From Solirubrobacterales bacterium (GTDB lineage: Bacteria; Actinomycetota; Thermoleophilia; Solirubrobacterales; Solirubrobacteraceae), in contig JAFAYV010000088.1 of assembly GCA_019240115.1 (NCBI GenBank), positions 1 through 64,000 of the forward strand: a DNA stretch of 64,000 bases, in the 5' to 3' direction. Under the pieces are notes generated by a model. It worked only from the letters and a program-made list of their open reading frames with translations, was not told where the DNA came from and ran no database searches. This document shows, piece after piece, positions 24,496 to 31,189 of this stretch (its first letter is position 1; every line of letters starts with the position of its first letter). The position numbers and the translations under genes are program-made.

Positions 24496-25557
24496 TCAGT
24501 GGATGCCGACGATGCCCGCGCAGACCCAATTCGACGCGCCCGCGCCGCCTTGCCAGATCCGGGAGGCCACCGCGTCCTGGTCGGCCTTCGAGGCGAGGTA
24601 GGCGGCGCCGCCGGCGCCGCCGAACAGCTTCCAGGTGCTGGGGATGATCTGGTAGTAGCCTGAGGCGCCCGCGCCGTTGGGCGGCAGGTTCTGCCCGCCG
24701 GACTCGCACAGGACGATCGGGTACGGGATCGCCCAGTTGCCGCTCGGGCCCAGCGCCCCCGTCGACGGCGGCGGGGCGGGCGGGGCCTGTTCTGCGGCGC
24801 GCGTGGCGGCGGCCTGCTGCGCCTGCAACCGGCCGATCTCGCTCGCGAGGTCGCCGCCGCGGGCGCGGCTGGCGGCGAGCGCCGCGCGCTGGGCATCCTG
24901 CGCCCCGGCGAGCGCCCCCTGCTTGGCGCCCAGCAGGGCGCTCATCCCCACGAGCGCGCGCTGGCGCAGCGCCTGCGCCTGCGTGATCCGGCGGTCGGCA
25001 CGCTCCAAGCGCGCGAGGCTCGTGGCGGCGCGCTGTGCCTGCGCCTGCGCGCTCCGGGTCTCGGTGATCGTCGTCGTGCGCTGGTGCTGGGCCCGGCGCA
25101 GGAAGCTCAGCTGCTCGAGCAGCTGGTCGAAGCCGTTGGCCTGCAGCACGACCGAGACGAGATCCGGTCGGGTCGACTCATAGTCGGCGACGAGCTGGGC
25201 GGCGAGCAGCCGGCGCAGGAGCGCGAGCCGGCGCCGGAGCCGCGCCAGCTGGGCGCGCTGGGAGCCGAGCGCCGACTGGGTGTGGGCCAGCCGCTCCCGG
25301 TCGGCGATCAGCTCGCCGTTCACCGCCGCCTCGCGTGCGCGCACGAGCGAGATCTGGGCGTCGAGCGCGTCGATGAGGCGGTTCAGCGAGGACAGGCTGT
25401 CGGTCAGCGTGCGCTGGCGCGCCTTCTGGGCCGCGAGCGCCGAACGCAGCTGCGCCACGTTCGCGGCGCCCGTGGTGGCGCCGGTGCTCGCGCCGAGCAC
25501 TCCGGCCGCGATCACGACCGCGACGAGCAGCAGGGCGAAGCGCTGGAGGAGGCTCAT
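24496..25557 (-). CDS. Secreted coiled-coil protein with transglycosylase-like (Rpf-like) domain
   Basis: A 353-residue exported protein. A signal sequence (LLQRFALLLVAVVIAAGVLG) leads into about 220 residues of Ala/Leu/Arg/Gln-rich coiled coil, then a short Pro linker and a C-terminal lysozyme-like domain. The block YPIVLCESGGQNLPPN near residue 283 and GASGYYQIIPSTWKLFGG near 301 match the transglycosylase-like domain of resuscitation-promoting factors, with the catalytic Glu in CESGG. The coiled coil (YESTRPDLVSVVLQANGF then QLLEQLSFLRR) is clearly related to that of the NlpC/P60 protein at 49466-50659. It would cleave wall glycan. A TAGCGT box at 25609-25604 leaves a leader of about 40 nt. 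Confidence 0.9.
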   Translation of the reverse strand: MSLLQRFALLLVAVVIAAGVLGASTGATTGAANVAQLRSALAAQKARQRTLTDSLSSLNRLIDALDAQISLVRAREAAVNGELIADRERLAHTQSALGSQRAQLARLRRRLALLRRLLAAQLVADYESTRPDLVSVVLQANGFDQLLEQLSFLRRAQHQRTTTITETRSAQAQAQRAATSLARLERADRRITQAQALRQRALVGMSALLGAKQGALAGAQDAQRAALAASRARGGDLASEIGRLQAQQAAATRAAEQAPPAPPPSTGALGPSGNWAIPYPIVLCESGGQNLPPNGAGASGYYQIIPSTWKLFGGAGGAAYLASKADQDAVASRIWQGGAGASNWVCAGIVGIH

Positions 25558-25795
25558 GCTCTGAGATCGGGCCGCGAACCGGTGGATCAGCGGGGGATTT
25601 GCGACGCTAGCAGGATGTCTGCGGGCCGGCGCGGCGGCCATCGGCCGGGGGCGGTGCCGGGGTGGCGGTGAAACGCCGCCGCGCACGGGTCCCAGCGCGC
25701 CTGCGTCATGCCCGCAGCTGCGACCGGCCGCAGACGGGGCCGGGGCGAGATGCGGTTTCATGGTCGACGATCGTTTGCGACAAGGAGATATCCCG
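25558..25795. other. Divergent intergenic region
   Basis: 238 bp between the wall hydrolase (minus) and the oxidoreductase (plus). A TAGCGT -10-like box for the minus gene is at 25609-25604 and a strong AAGGAG ribosome-binding site for the plus gene at 25782-25787. Between them is a small GGCG/CGCC hairpin near 25663-25680. I see no coding sequence. Confidence 0.5.
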
Positions 25796-26716
25796 ATGCC
25801 ACGCGCTGTCAGGTTCAACGAGTACGGCGACCTCGACGTCCTGCAGGTCGTCGACGTCGACGCCCCGGTCCCCGGTCCCGGCGAGCTGCTCGTCCGGGTC
25901 AGGGCGGCCTCGATCAATCCCGGCGAGGCCAAGATCCGCGACGGCTCGCTCGCCGAGGTGTGGCCGTCGACCTTCCCCTCCGGCGAGGGCTCGGACCTCG
26001 CCGGGGTCGTCGAGCAGGTCGGCGACGGCGTCGACGCCTTCGCCGTCGGCGACGAGGTGATCGGCTACACCGACGAGCGCGCCAGCCACGCCGAGCTCGT
26101 CGCCATCGCGGCCGCCAACGCCACACCGCGTCCGGCGGGCGTGCCCTGGGAGCAGGCGGGCTCGCTGTTCGTGGCCGGCACGACCGCGGTCGCCGTCGTG
26201 CGCGCGGTCGGCCTGGGGGCGGGCGACACCGTCGTCGTCTCCGGCGCGGGGGGCGGCGTCGGCACCCTCGCCGTCCAGCTCGCCGCGCGCGCCGGAGCGA
26301 CCGTCGTCGGCCTCGCCTCCGAGCGCCACCACGCATGGCTGCGCGACCATGACGTCATCCCGGTCACCTACGGCGACGGCGTCGCCGACCGCATCCGCGC
26401 CGGCGCCCCCGACGGCGTCGACGCGTTCATCGATCTCGTGGGCGGCGGCTACGTCGAGCTCGCCCTCGAGCTCGGAGTCGCGCCCGAGCGGATCGACACC
26501 ATCGTCGACTTCGGCGCCGTCGAGGAACATGGCGTCAAGGCCGACGGCTCGGCGACCGCCGCCTCGGCCGACACCCTGACCGAGCTCGCCGCGCTCCTCG
26601 ACGCCGGCGCGCTCGAGATCCCGGTCGCCGCCACCTATCCGCTCGACCGGGTCCGCGACGCGTTCGCCGAGCTCGCCGAGGGGCACACGCGCGGGAAGAT
26701 CGTGCTCGTGCCGTAG
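25796..26716 (+). CDS. Zinc-independent MDR-family NADPH oxidoreductase (quinone reductase-like)
   Basis: A 306-residue medium-chain dehydrogenase of the zinc-free quinone reductase class. The N-terminal GroES-like domain has PVPGPGELLVRVRAASINPGE-type residues near 20-42 and FPSGEGSDLAGVVEQVG near 60. The Rossmann motif is VVVSGAGGGVGTLAVQLA near 148. The Cys and His zinc ligands of alcohol dehydrogenases are absent. It probably reduces an enone or quinone with NADPH. The start is decided by AAGGAG 8 nt before ATG 25796; codons upstream lack it. It stands alone, followed by a repeat-rich spacer. Confidence 0.9.
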   Translation: MPRAVRFNEYGDLDVLQVVDVDAPVPGPGELLVRVRAASINPGEAKIRDGSLAEVWPSTFPSGEGSDLAGVVEQVGDGVDAFAVGDEVIGYTDERASHAELVAIAAANATPRPAGVPWEQAGSLFVAGTTAVAVVRAVGLGAGDTVVVSGAGGGVGTLAVQLAARAGATVVGLASERHHAWLRDHDVIPVTYGDGVADRIRAGAPDGVDAFIDLVGGGYVELALELGVAPERIDTIVDFGAVEEHGVKADGSATAASADTLTELAALLDAGALEIPVAATYPLDRVRDAFAELAEGHTRGKIVLVP

Positions 26717-26733
26717 GGGTCCGCGACCGTCTT

Positions 26734-26865
26734 GGTGGCAGCCGAAATGTCCTGCGGGACCGGCTTATTGGCGGCCACCCCCGCACGCGTGGGGACACAT
26801 GTGCGGCTTTGACACGGGGTGGCATCCGAACTGCCGCGCGGGACCGGCTTATTGGCGGCCACCCC
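26734..26865. repeat. Two copies of a 48-bp palindromic element
   Basis: Copies at 26734-26781 and 26818-26865 are nearly identical, 84 bp apart. Each begins GGTGGC and ends GGCCACCCC, so the ends can pair, and each holds an inner TCC/GGA-type mini-hairpin. This looks like a REP-type intergenic element. It does not encode a plausible protein on either strand. Confidence 0.75.
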
Positions 26866-26873
26866 GCGCTCCG

Positions 26874-26988
26874 GGTTGCCGTCGCCGCCACGCCACCGCC
26901 TACGGGGGCGGCCACCCTCCGGTTGCCGTCGCCGCCCCGCCACCGCCTAGGGGGCGGCCACCCTCCGGTTGCCGTCGCCGCCACGCCA
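26874..26988. repeat. 46-47 bp tandem repeat, about 2.5 copies
   Basis: The block GGTTGCCGTCGCCGCC recurs at 26874, 26921 and 26967, each followed by CACCGCCTA and a GGGGGCGGCCACC run. Its GGCGGCCACC segment is shared with the 48-bp element just upstream, so the two repeats may have a common origin. The array ends about 18 nt before the alkyltransferase-like gene. Confidence 0.75.
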
Positions 26989-27006
26989 GCTGTCATCCTC
27001 ACGAGC

Positions 27007-27282
27007 GTGCCGGATGCCGAGCGTGTCGACGCAATCCTCGCCCGCGTGCGGGCGACGCCGCCCGGCTTCGTGCGCACCTACGGCGACGTCTCCCCGGGCG
27101 CGCCGCGGGTGGCCGGGGCGGTGCTGCACGGATGCGACGATCCCGAGCTCCCCTGGCATCGGATCGTGCGCGCCGACGGGTCGCTGGCCAAGGGGGCGCG
27201 GCAGCGGCGACGCCTGTGGCGCGAAGGGGTGCCGTTCCGCGGCGATCGGGTCGACATGCGCGTGGCGCGGCTGCCCGACTGA
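27007..27282 (+). CDS. atl: Alkyltransferase-like protein (ATL), Cys-less MGMT homologue
   Basis: A 91-residue protein matching the DNA-binding domain of O6-alkylguanine-DNA alkyltransferase. It shows FVRTYGDVSPGAPRVAGAVLHG near residues 21-43 with the Tyr and the Arg-finger region. The active-site PCHR is replaced by PWHR in ELPWHRIVRADG near 48. This Cys-to-Trp change defines ATL proteins, which flag bulky O6-alkylguanine for nucleotide-excision repair instead of repairing it directly. The GTG start lies 7 nt after CATCCT, a weak -10. It is coupled to yjbQ by TGATG. Confidence 0.93.
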   Translation: MPDAERVDAILARVRATPPGFVRTYGDVSPGAPRVAGAVLHGCDDPELPWHRIVRADGSLAKGARQRRRLWREGVPFRGDRVDMRVARLPD

Positions 27283-27710
27283 TGTGGGTCCAGCGCCGGA
27301 TCGAGCTGGCGCCCCGCCAGCGAGGCTTTCACCTCGTCACGCGCGAGGTGCTCGAGGCGCTGCCCGAGCTCGGCGAACTCGACGTCGGCCTGCTGCACCT
27401 GCTCATCCAGCACACCTCGGCCTCGTTGACGCTGAGCGAGAACGCCTCGCCCGACGTCCGGCGCGACTTCGAGACCTGGTTCTCGCGCGCCGTCCCCGAC
27501 GGGGCCGACTACTGGACGCACACGCTCGAGGGCGAGGACGACATGCCCGCGCACGTCAAGGCGGCGCTGCTCGGCCCGTCGTTGACGATCCCGATCGCGC
27601 GCGGACGCCCGGCGCTCGGCACCTGGCAGGGCATCTACCTGTGCGAGCACCGCCAGCGCGGCGGGTCGCGCGCGCTCGTGGCGACCGCCTGGGGCGAGTC
27701 GGGGAGCTAA
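27282..27710 (+). CDS. YjbQ/UPF0047 family protein
   Basis: A 142-residue member of the YjbQ (UPF0047, secondary thiamine-phosphate synthase) family. Core motifs are LIQHTSASLTLSENASPDVRRDF near residues 44-65, the ADYWTHTLEGEDDMPAHVKAALLG block near 75 with conserved His and Asp/Glu residues, and GTWQGIYLCEHR near 115. The homologue YjbQ has weak thiamine-phosphate synthase activity, but the true role is unsettled. Its ATG overlaps the ATL stop. Length is normal. It is followed directly by a 17-bp repeat array. Confidence 0.92.
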   Translation: MWVQRRIELAPRQRGFHLVTREVLEALPELGELDVGLLHLLIQHTSASLTLSENASPDVRRDFETWFSRAVPDGADYWTHTLEGEDDMPAHVKAALLGPSLTIPIARGRPALGTWQGIYLCEHRQRGGSRALVATAWGESGS

Positions 27711-27720
27711 CCGCCCAGCC

Positions 27721-27890
27721 GCCGTTCCCGCCCGGCGGCCGCTCCCGCCCGGCGGCCGTTCCCGCCCGGCGGCCGTTCCCGCCCGGCGGCCCTTCCCGTC
27801 CGGCGGCCCTTCCCGTCCGGCGGCCCTTCCCGCCCGGCGGGCGCTCCCGTCCGGCGGCCCGTCCCGCTCAGCGGCCCTTCCACACCGGCG
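27721..27890. repeat. 17-bp tandem repeat, 10 copies, between convergent genes
   Basis: Ten head-to-tail 17-bp units of the form GCC(G/C)TTCCCGCCCGGCG fill the gap between YjbQ and the enoyl-CoA hydratase. The last two units run into the hydratase: unit 9 contains its stop codon and unit 10 encodes part of the final KGR region. Units at the two ends are more diverged than the centre, as expected for slippage. Not a CRISPR: no spacers. Confidence 0.9.
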
Positions 27891-28632
27891 TGCGCTTCTC
27901 GGCGAACGCGGTGGCGCCCTCGCGCGCGTCCTCGGAGTCGAACACCGGGTCCATGATCGGTTGCTGGCGCTCGAAGAACTCGGCGTCGGGCCAGTCGAGC
28001 GACTCGTTGAGGATGCGCTTGGACGCGGCGAGGCCCAGCGGCGCGTTCTCGGCGATCGTCGCCGCGAGCGCGAGGGCCGCGTCGAGCGCCCCGCCGGGCT
28101 CGGTGAGCCGGTTGACCATGCCGAGCTCGTAGGCGCGCTCGGCGAGGAGCGGCTCGCCGGTCAGCGCCATCTCCATCGCGATCGATCGCGGCAGCACCCG
28201 CGGCAGGCGCAGCAGCCCTCCGGCGGCGGCGACGAGCGAGCGCTTGACCTCGGGGATCGCCAGCCGGGTGCCCTCCGAGGCGACGATGAGATCGCAGGCG
28301 AGCACGATCTCGAGGCCGCCGGCCAACGCGAACCCCTCGACGGCGGCGATCAGCGGCTTGTCCGCCGAGCGCTCGGTGATCCCGGCGAAGCCGCGGCCCG
28401 GCACCCACGGGCGGGTGCCGGCGGCGAACGCCTTGAGGTCCATGCCGGCGGAGAACCCCTTGCCGGCGCCGTTCAGCACGCCGACGGCGAGTTCGCCGTC
28501 GCCGTCGAGCTCGTCGAGCGCGGCCGCGATGCCCTCGGCGACGGTGACGTCGACGGCGTTGCGCTGCTCGGGACGGTTGATGGTGATGACGAGCGTGCGG
28601 TCGCGGCGCTCGGTCAGAAGTGAATCGCTCAT
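27868..28632 (-). CDS. Enoyl-CoA hydratase/isomerase family protein
   Basis: A 254-residue crotonase-fold enzyme acting on acyl-CoA thioesters. The oxyanion-hole segments are GKGFSAGMDLKAF near residue 60 and AVEGFALAGGLEIVLACDLIVAS near 97, followed by AGGLLRLPRVLP near 138 and the typical LAERAYELGMVNRL. The pattern fits beta-oxidation-type hydratases; the acidic residues of the classical hydratase pair are not both evident, so an isomerase or hydrolase role is possible. It overlaps nucS by ATGA and is translated from the same mRNA. Its last codons lie in a tandem repeat. Confidence 0.9.
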   Translation of the reverse strand: MSDSLLTERRDRTLVITINRPEQRNAVDVTVAEGIAAALDELDGDGELAVGVLNGAGKGFSAGMDLKAFAAGTRPWVPGRGFAGITERSADKPLIAAVEGFALAGGLEIVLACDLIVASEGTRLAIPEVKRSLVAAAGGLLRLPRVLPRSIAMEMALTGEPLLAERAYELGMVNRLTEPGGALDAALALAATIAENAPLGLAASKRILNESLDWPDAEFFERQQPIMDPVFDSEDAREGATAFAEKRTPVWKGR

Positions 28633-29321
28633 GCCGCGAACAATCTCAGATCCGGCTCGCGCTCACCCCGCAGGACCGCCAGGTCGATGTCGACGCAGGC
28701 GATCCCACGCGCCCCGGCGAGCACGCGGGCCTGGGGCTTGATCACCTGCGCGGCGAGCACGCCGCGGCAGTCGCCGAGCTCGGGGTCGAGCTGGATGCGC
28801 TGCAGGTAGCGGGTCAGCTGCTCGACCGCCTCGATTCCGGCGACCCGCTTGATCTCGACCGCGATCCAGCACCCGGCCGCGTCGCGGCACATGAGGTCAA
28901 CGGGACCGATGTCGGTCGCCCACTCGCGGCGCACGAGGCGAAAGCCCTCGCCGCACCAGTGCGGCTGCTCGGCGAGCAGCTCCTGGAGATGGGTCTCGAC
29001 CCCGTCCTTGCTGAGCGCGTGGCCGGCGTCGGGGAGGTCGACGGGCGCCATCTCATGCGTCACGTCGGAGAGGACCTCGTGCAGCGCGATGTCGAGCCGA
29101 TCATCGCCCGAGCGCTTGCGCACGAGGAGCCGGCCGGGCTCCTCCTCGATCACCGTCGGCGGGGTCATCCAGTTCAGCGGCTTGACACTCTGGCTGCCGT
29201 GGTCGGACCAGACCATGAACGTGCCGTCGGCCTTGAGCATCAGCAGCCGCGTCGCCTCGGCGAGATGGGTGGTCAGGCGACCGGAGTAGTCGATCGAGCA
29301 GCGGGCGACCATCAGGCGCAT
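28629..29321 (-). CDS. nucS: Mismatch-specific endonuclease NucS/EndoMS
   Basis: A 230-residue NucS. This enzyme cuts both strands at mismatches and provides the MutSL-independent mismatch repair typical of Actinomycetota and archaea. The N-terminal DNA-binding half contains CSIDYSGRLTTHL near residue 8 and LKADGTFMVWSDHGSQSVKPLNW near 30-52. The C-terminal nuclease has the catalytic series ATDIGPVDLMCRD near 137, then AVEIKRV near 155 and QLTRYLQRI near 169. There is no C-terminal beta-clamp motif beyond PDLRLFAA. TAGGCT lies 9 nt upstream of the ATG. It leads a two-gene operon. Confidence 0.95.
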   Translation of the reverse strand: MRLMVARCSIDYSGRLTTHLAEATRLLMLKADGTFMVWSDHGSQSVKPLNWMTPPTVIEEEPGRLLVRKRSGDDRLDIALHEVLSDVTHEMAPVDLPDAGHALSKDGVETHLQELLAEQPHWCGEGFRLVRREWATDIGPVDLMCRDAAGCWIAVEIKRVAGIEAVEQLTRYLQRIQLDPELGDCRGVLAAQVIKPQARVLAGARGIACVDIDLAVLRGEREPDLRLFAA

Positions 29322-29330
29322 GAACCGGCA

Positions 29331-29336
29331 AGCCTA
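29331..29336 (-). promoter_or_regulatory. -10 box of nucS
   Basis: TAGGCT on the minus strand ends 9 nt before ATG 29321, giving a leader of about 2 nt. Confidence 0.55.
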
Positions 29337-29395
29337 GGCGGCTCCCCGGACGGCTGCCAGCGGGCGGGTCCGAGTTCCGCTCGATGCGGGGTTCG

Positions 29396-29401
29396 TATGA
29401 T
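29396..29401 (+). promoter_or_regulatory. -10 box of the GroES-like gene
   Basis: TATGAT, the best -10 match in the window, ends 8 nt before ATG 29410. No TTGACA-like -35 is visible at 17-18 nt. Confidence 0.6.
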
Positions 29402-29409
29402 CGCCCGAG

Positions 29410-29799
29410 ATGCGCAACCAGCTGCGGCCCCTCTTCGATCGGATCGTCATCAAGGAGCTCGATCCCGACCGGGTTCGCCGTTCGGGCCTGCTCGTGCCCG
29501 CCGGCTCCGACGAGCCACCGCCGCAGCAGGGGATCGTGCTCGCCGTCGGACCGGGGCTCGACTGGTGGGACCACGTCGGAGTGCGGATGCCCGTCAACCC
29601 CGGCGACCACGTCGTCTTTCCCGCCTCGGCCGGCGCCTGGGTCGAGATCGACGAGGAGCGGCTGCTCGTCTGCCGCGTCGGCGAGCTGCTCGGCGTGCTC
29701 GAGCAGATCGAGCACTGTCCCGCCTGCCAGGGTCGCGAGCTCGCCGCCGGCGAGTCGTGCCCGGTGTGCGGGAACGAGGGCTCGGTCGCGAACCCCTGA
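29410..29799 (+). CDS. GroES-fold protein with C-terminal zinc ribbon
   Basis: A 129-residue protein. Residues 1-97 follow the GroES fold: LRPLFDRIVIKEL at the start, RRSGLLVPAGSDEPPPQQGIVLAVGPG across the mobile loop, and NPGDHVVFPASAGAWVEIDEERLLVCRVGELLGVL at the end. Residues 102-124 add HCPACQG...SCPVCGN, two CPxC pairs that form a zinc ribbon not found in ordinary GroES. No groEL is nearby. It may be a specialised co-chaperonin or an unrelated protein using the fold. It is convergent, 9 nt away, with a J-domain/TPR gene. Confidence 0.85.
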   Translation: MRNQLRPLFDRIVIKELDPDRVRRSGLLVPAGSDEPPPQQGIVLAVGPGLDWWDHVGVRMPVNPGDHVVFPASAGAWVEIDEERLLVCRVGELLGVLEQIEHCPACQGRELAAGESCPVCGNEGSVANP

Positions 29800-29808
29800 G
29801 CGACGTCC

Positions 29809-31062
29809 TCAGGCCGCCGAGCGCTCGGCAAGCCCCCGCGGGGTCGCCGCCGCGACGCGCGCGAGCAGGTCGCAGACCTCCTCGTCGCCTCCGAGCGCGA
29901 GCGCCCGATGGCAGGCCCGCTCGCACTCGGCAAGCCGGTCGGTGCGCGCGAGGGCGTGCGCGTAGGTCGACCAGGCGCGGCGCGACTCGGAGTCGATCCG
30001 CGTCGCGGCCTCGGCGCTCGAGACCTCGGCGCCGACGTCGCCGGCGAGGTGGTAGGCGAGCGCGAGGTCGAGCAGGCCATCAAGCGACGGGCCGGCGAGT
30101 CGCGCCCGCTCGAGCGCCGAGATGGCGCCCTCGCGGTCCATCAGCCGCAGCCGCAACCGTCCCAACCGCTCCCACGCCGAGGCGTCGGCGGGCGCGCGGT
30201 CGGCGGCTCGCTGCGCGGCGTCGGCCGCCAGGTCGATCGCCCCCATGTCCTCGTAGATCCGAGAGGCGTAGCGCTCGGGCGTCGGGCGGTCGGTCTCGAC
30301 CCGCGCCCAGTCGCGCACGCTGCGCCCGGCGGCCGGCAGGTTGCCCGCCTGCCAGAAGGCGGCGGTCAGCAGCCGCAGCACCGCCGGATTGTCGGGCTCG
30401 GTGTCGCGCGCGTAGACGAGCCGCTGGGCCGCGAGCTCGGCGTCGCCCTCGGCGAGCGCGTGCTGCGCCGCGGTCATGAAGCGCTGGACGCGGTCGGCGG
30501 CCGGATCGGGCTGCGAGAAGTCGACGAACTGCAGCGACCCGGCGGGGATCGTGCGCACGCCGACCTGGAAGCGGACCCGCGCCCACTGCTGCGAGTCCTC
30601 CTCGTCGCCGGAGAAGTAGATGCCGGTCACGGTGCCGACGCCCCATTCGGGATAGGAGACGCAGCGGGCGTAGCGGTGGACGACCGAGTGGTCGGGGACG
30701 CGGGCGCCGAACGGATCGTGCTTGGCGCGGTCCTCGGCGGCGGCACGCGCGCGCTGCTCGTTCTCGTAGGCGCGGCGGCCGGCGTCCTCGCGGGCGCGCC
30801 GGGTGGCGGCGGCCGACGCGCGGACCGCGCTCGCGCTGACGCTGCCGCCCCTCGAGGACTCGGCGAGGCGCTCGAGCTCGTCGGCGGCCTCGTTGATCGC
30901 CTGCAGATGGCGCTGATGCTCGTGACGGCGCCCCGGCGGGGCGATGTCGGGATGCCAGCGTTTGGCCATGCGCCGGCGGGCCAGCTGCACCGCGCGCTGG
31001 TCGAAGGGCGGCTCCAGCTCGAGCAGCAGGAGCGAGGATTCGACGTCGAGGATGCGCGGCAT
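29809..31062 (-). CDS. J-domain-like TPR protein
   Basis: A 417-residue protein. The N-terminal 70 residues look like a J-domain: helices around the HPD tripeptide in AKRWHPDIAPPG near residue 38. Next come a charged Ala/Arg helix (about 80-115) and a small beta domain (SYPEWGVGTVTGIYFSGDEEDSQ near 133), which resembles a Tudor/KOW-type module. The C-terminal 220 residues are TPR-like helical pairs. The HPD motif suggests stimulation of a DnaK-type ATPase. The start is supported by TAACGT 9 nt upstream of ATG 31062. Its neighbour is a GroES-fold protein. Confidence 0.8.
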   Translation of the reverse strand: MPRILDVESSLLLLELEPPFDQRAVQLARRRMAKRWHPDIAPPGRRHEHQRHLQAINEAADELERLAESSRGGSVSASAVRASAAATRRAREDAGRRAYENEQRARAAAEDRAKHDPFGARVPDHSVVHRYARCVSYPEWGVGTVTGIYFSGDEEDSQQWARVRFQVGVRTIPAGSLQFVDFSQPDPAADRVQRFMTAAQHALAEGDAELAAQRLVYARDTEPDNPAVLRLLTAAFWQAGNLPAAGRSVRDWARVETDRPTPERYASRIYEDMGAIDLAADAAQRAADRAPADASAWERLGRLRLRLMDREGAISALERARLAGPSLDGLLDLALAYHLAGDVGAEVSSAEAATRIDSESRRAWSTYAHALARTDRLAECERACHRALALGGDEEVCDLLARVAAATPRGLAERSAA

Positions 31063-31071
31063 CGCCGCGGG

Positions 31072-31077
31072 ACGTTA
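31072..31077 (-). promoter_or_regulatory. -10 box of the J-domain/TPR gene
   Basis: TAACGT on the minus strand ends 9 nt before ATG 31062. Confidence 0.5.
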
Positions 31078-31131
31078 GCGGCAACTCGGCGCTGCGCGCC
31101 TCGCAGCGGACGTTCCCGACGGTTCGGGATC

Positions 31132-31182
31132 TGTCAATAGTTGGTTTCAATTAGTCTCATTTGGTAATTGACCGCGTAGCCT
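31132..31182 (+). promoter_or_regulatory. AT-rich promoter region of the NlpC/P60 gene
   Basis: TAGCCT (31177-31182) ends 7 nt before GTG 31190. Upstream is an unusually AT-rich patch with an inverted repeat CAATTA-N11-TAATTG (31148-31153, 31165-31170), a candidate operator. A longer GTCAAT/ATTGAC pairing flanks the same stretch. Confidence 0.6.
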
Positions 31183-31189
31183 GCCGGGG

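Noticed and set aside
25558-25795. c-di-AMP (ydaO-type) riboswitch before the Rpf-like gene
   Set aside because: The likely leader is only about 40 nt and I could not find the conserved helices.
27721-27890. Possible CRISPR array
   Set aside because: 17-bp units are directly adjacent with no spacers, and they overlap a coding end; a simple tandem repeat.
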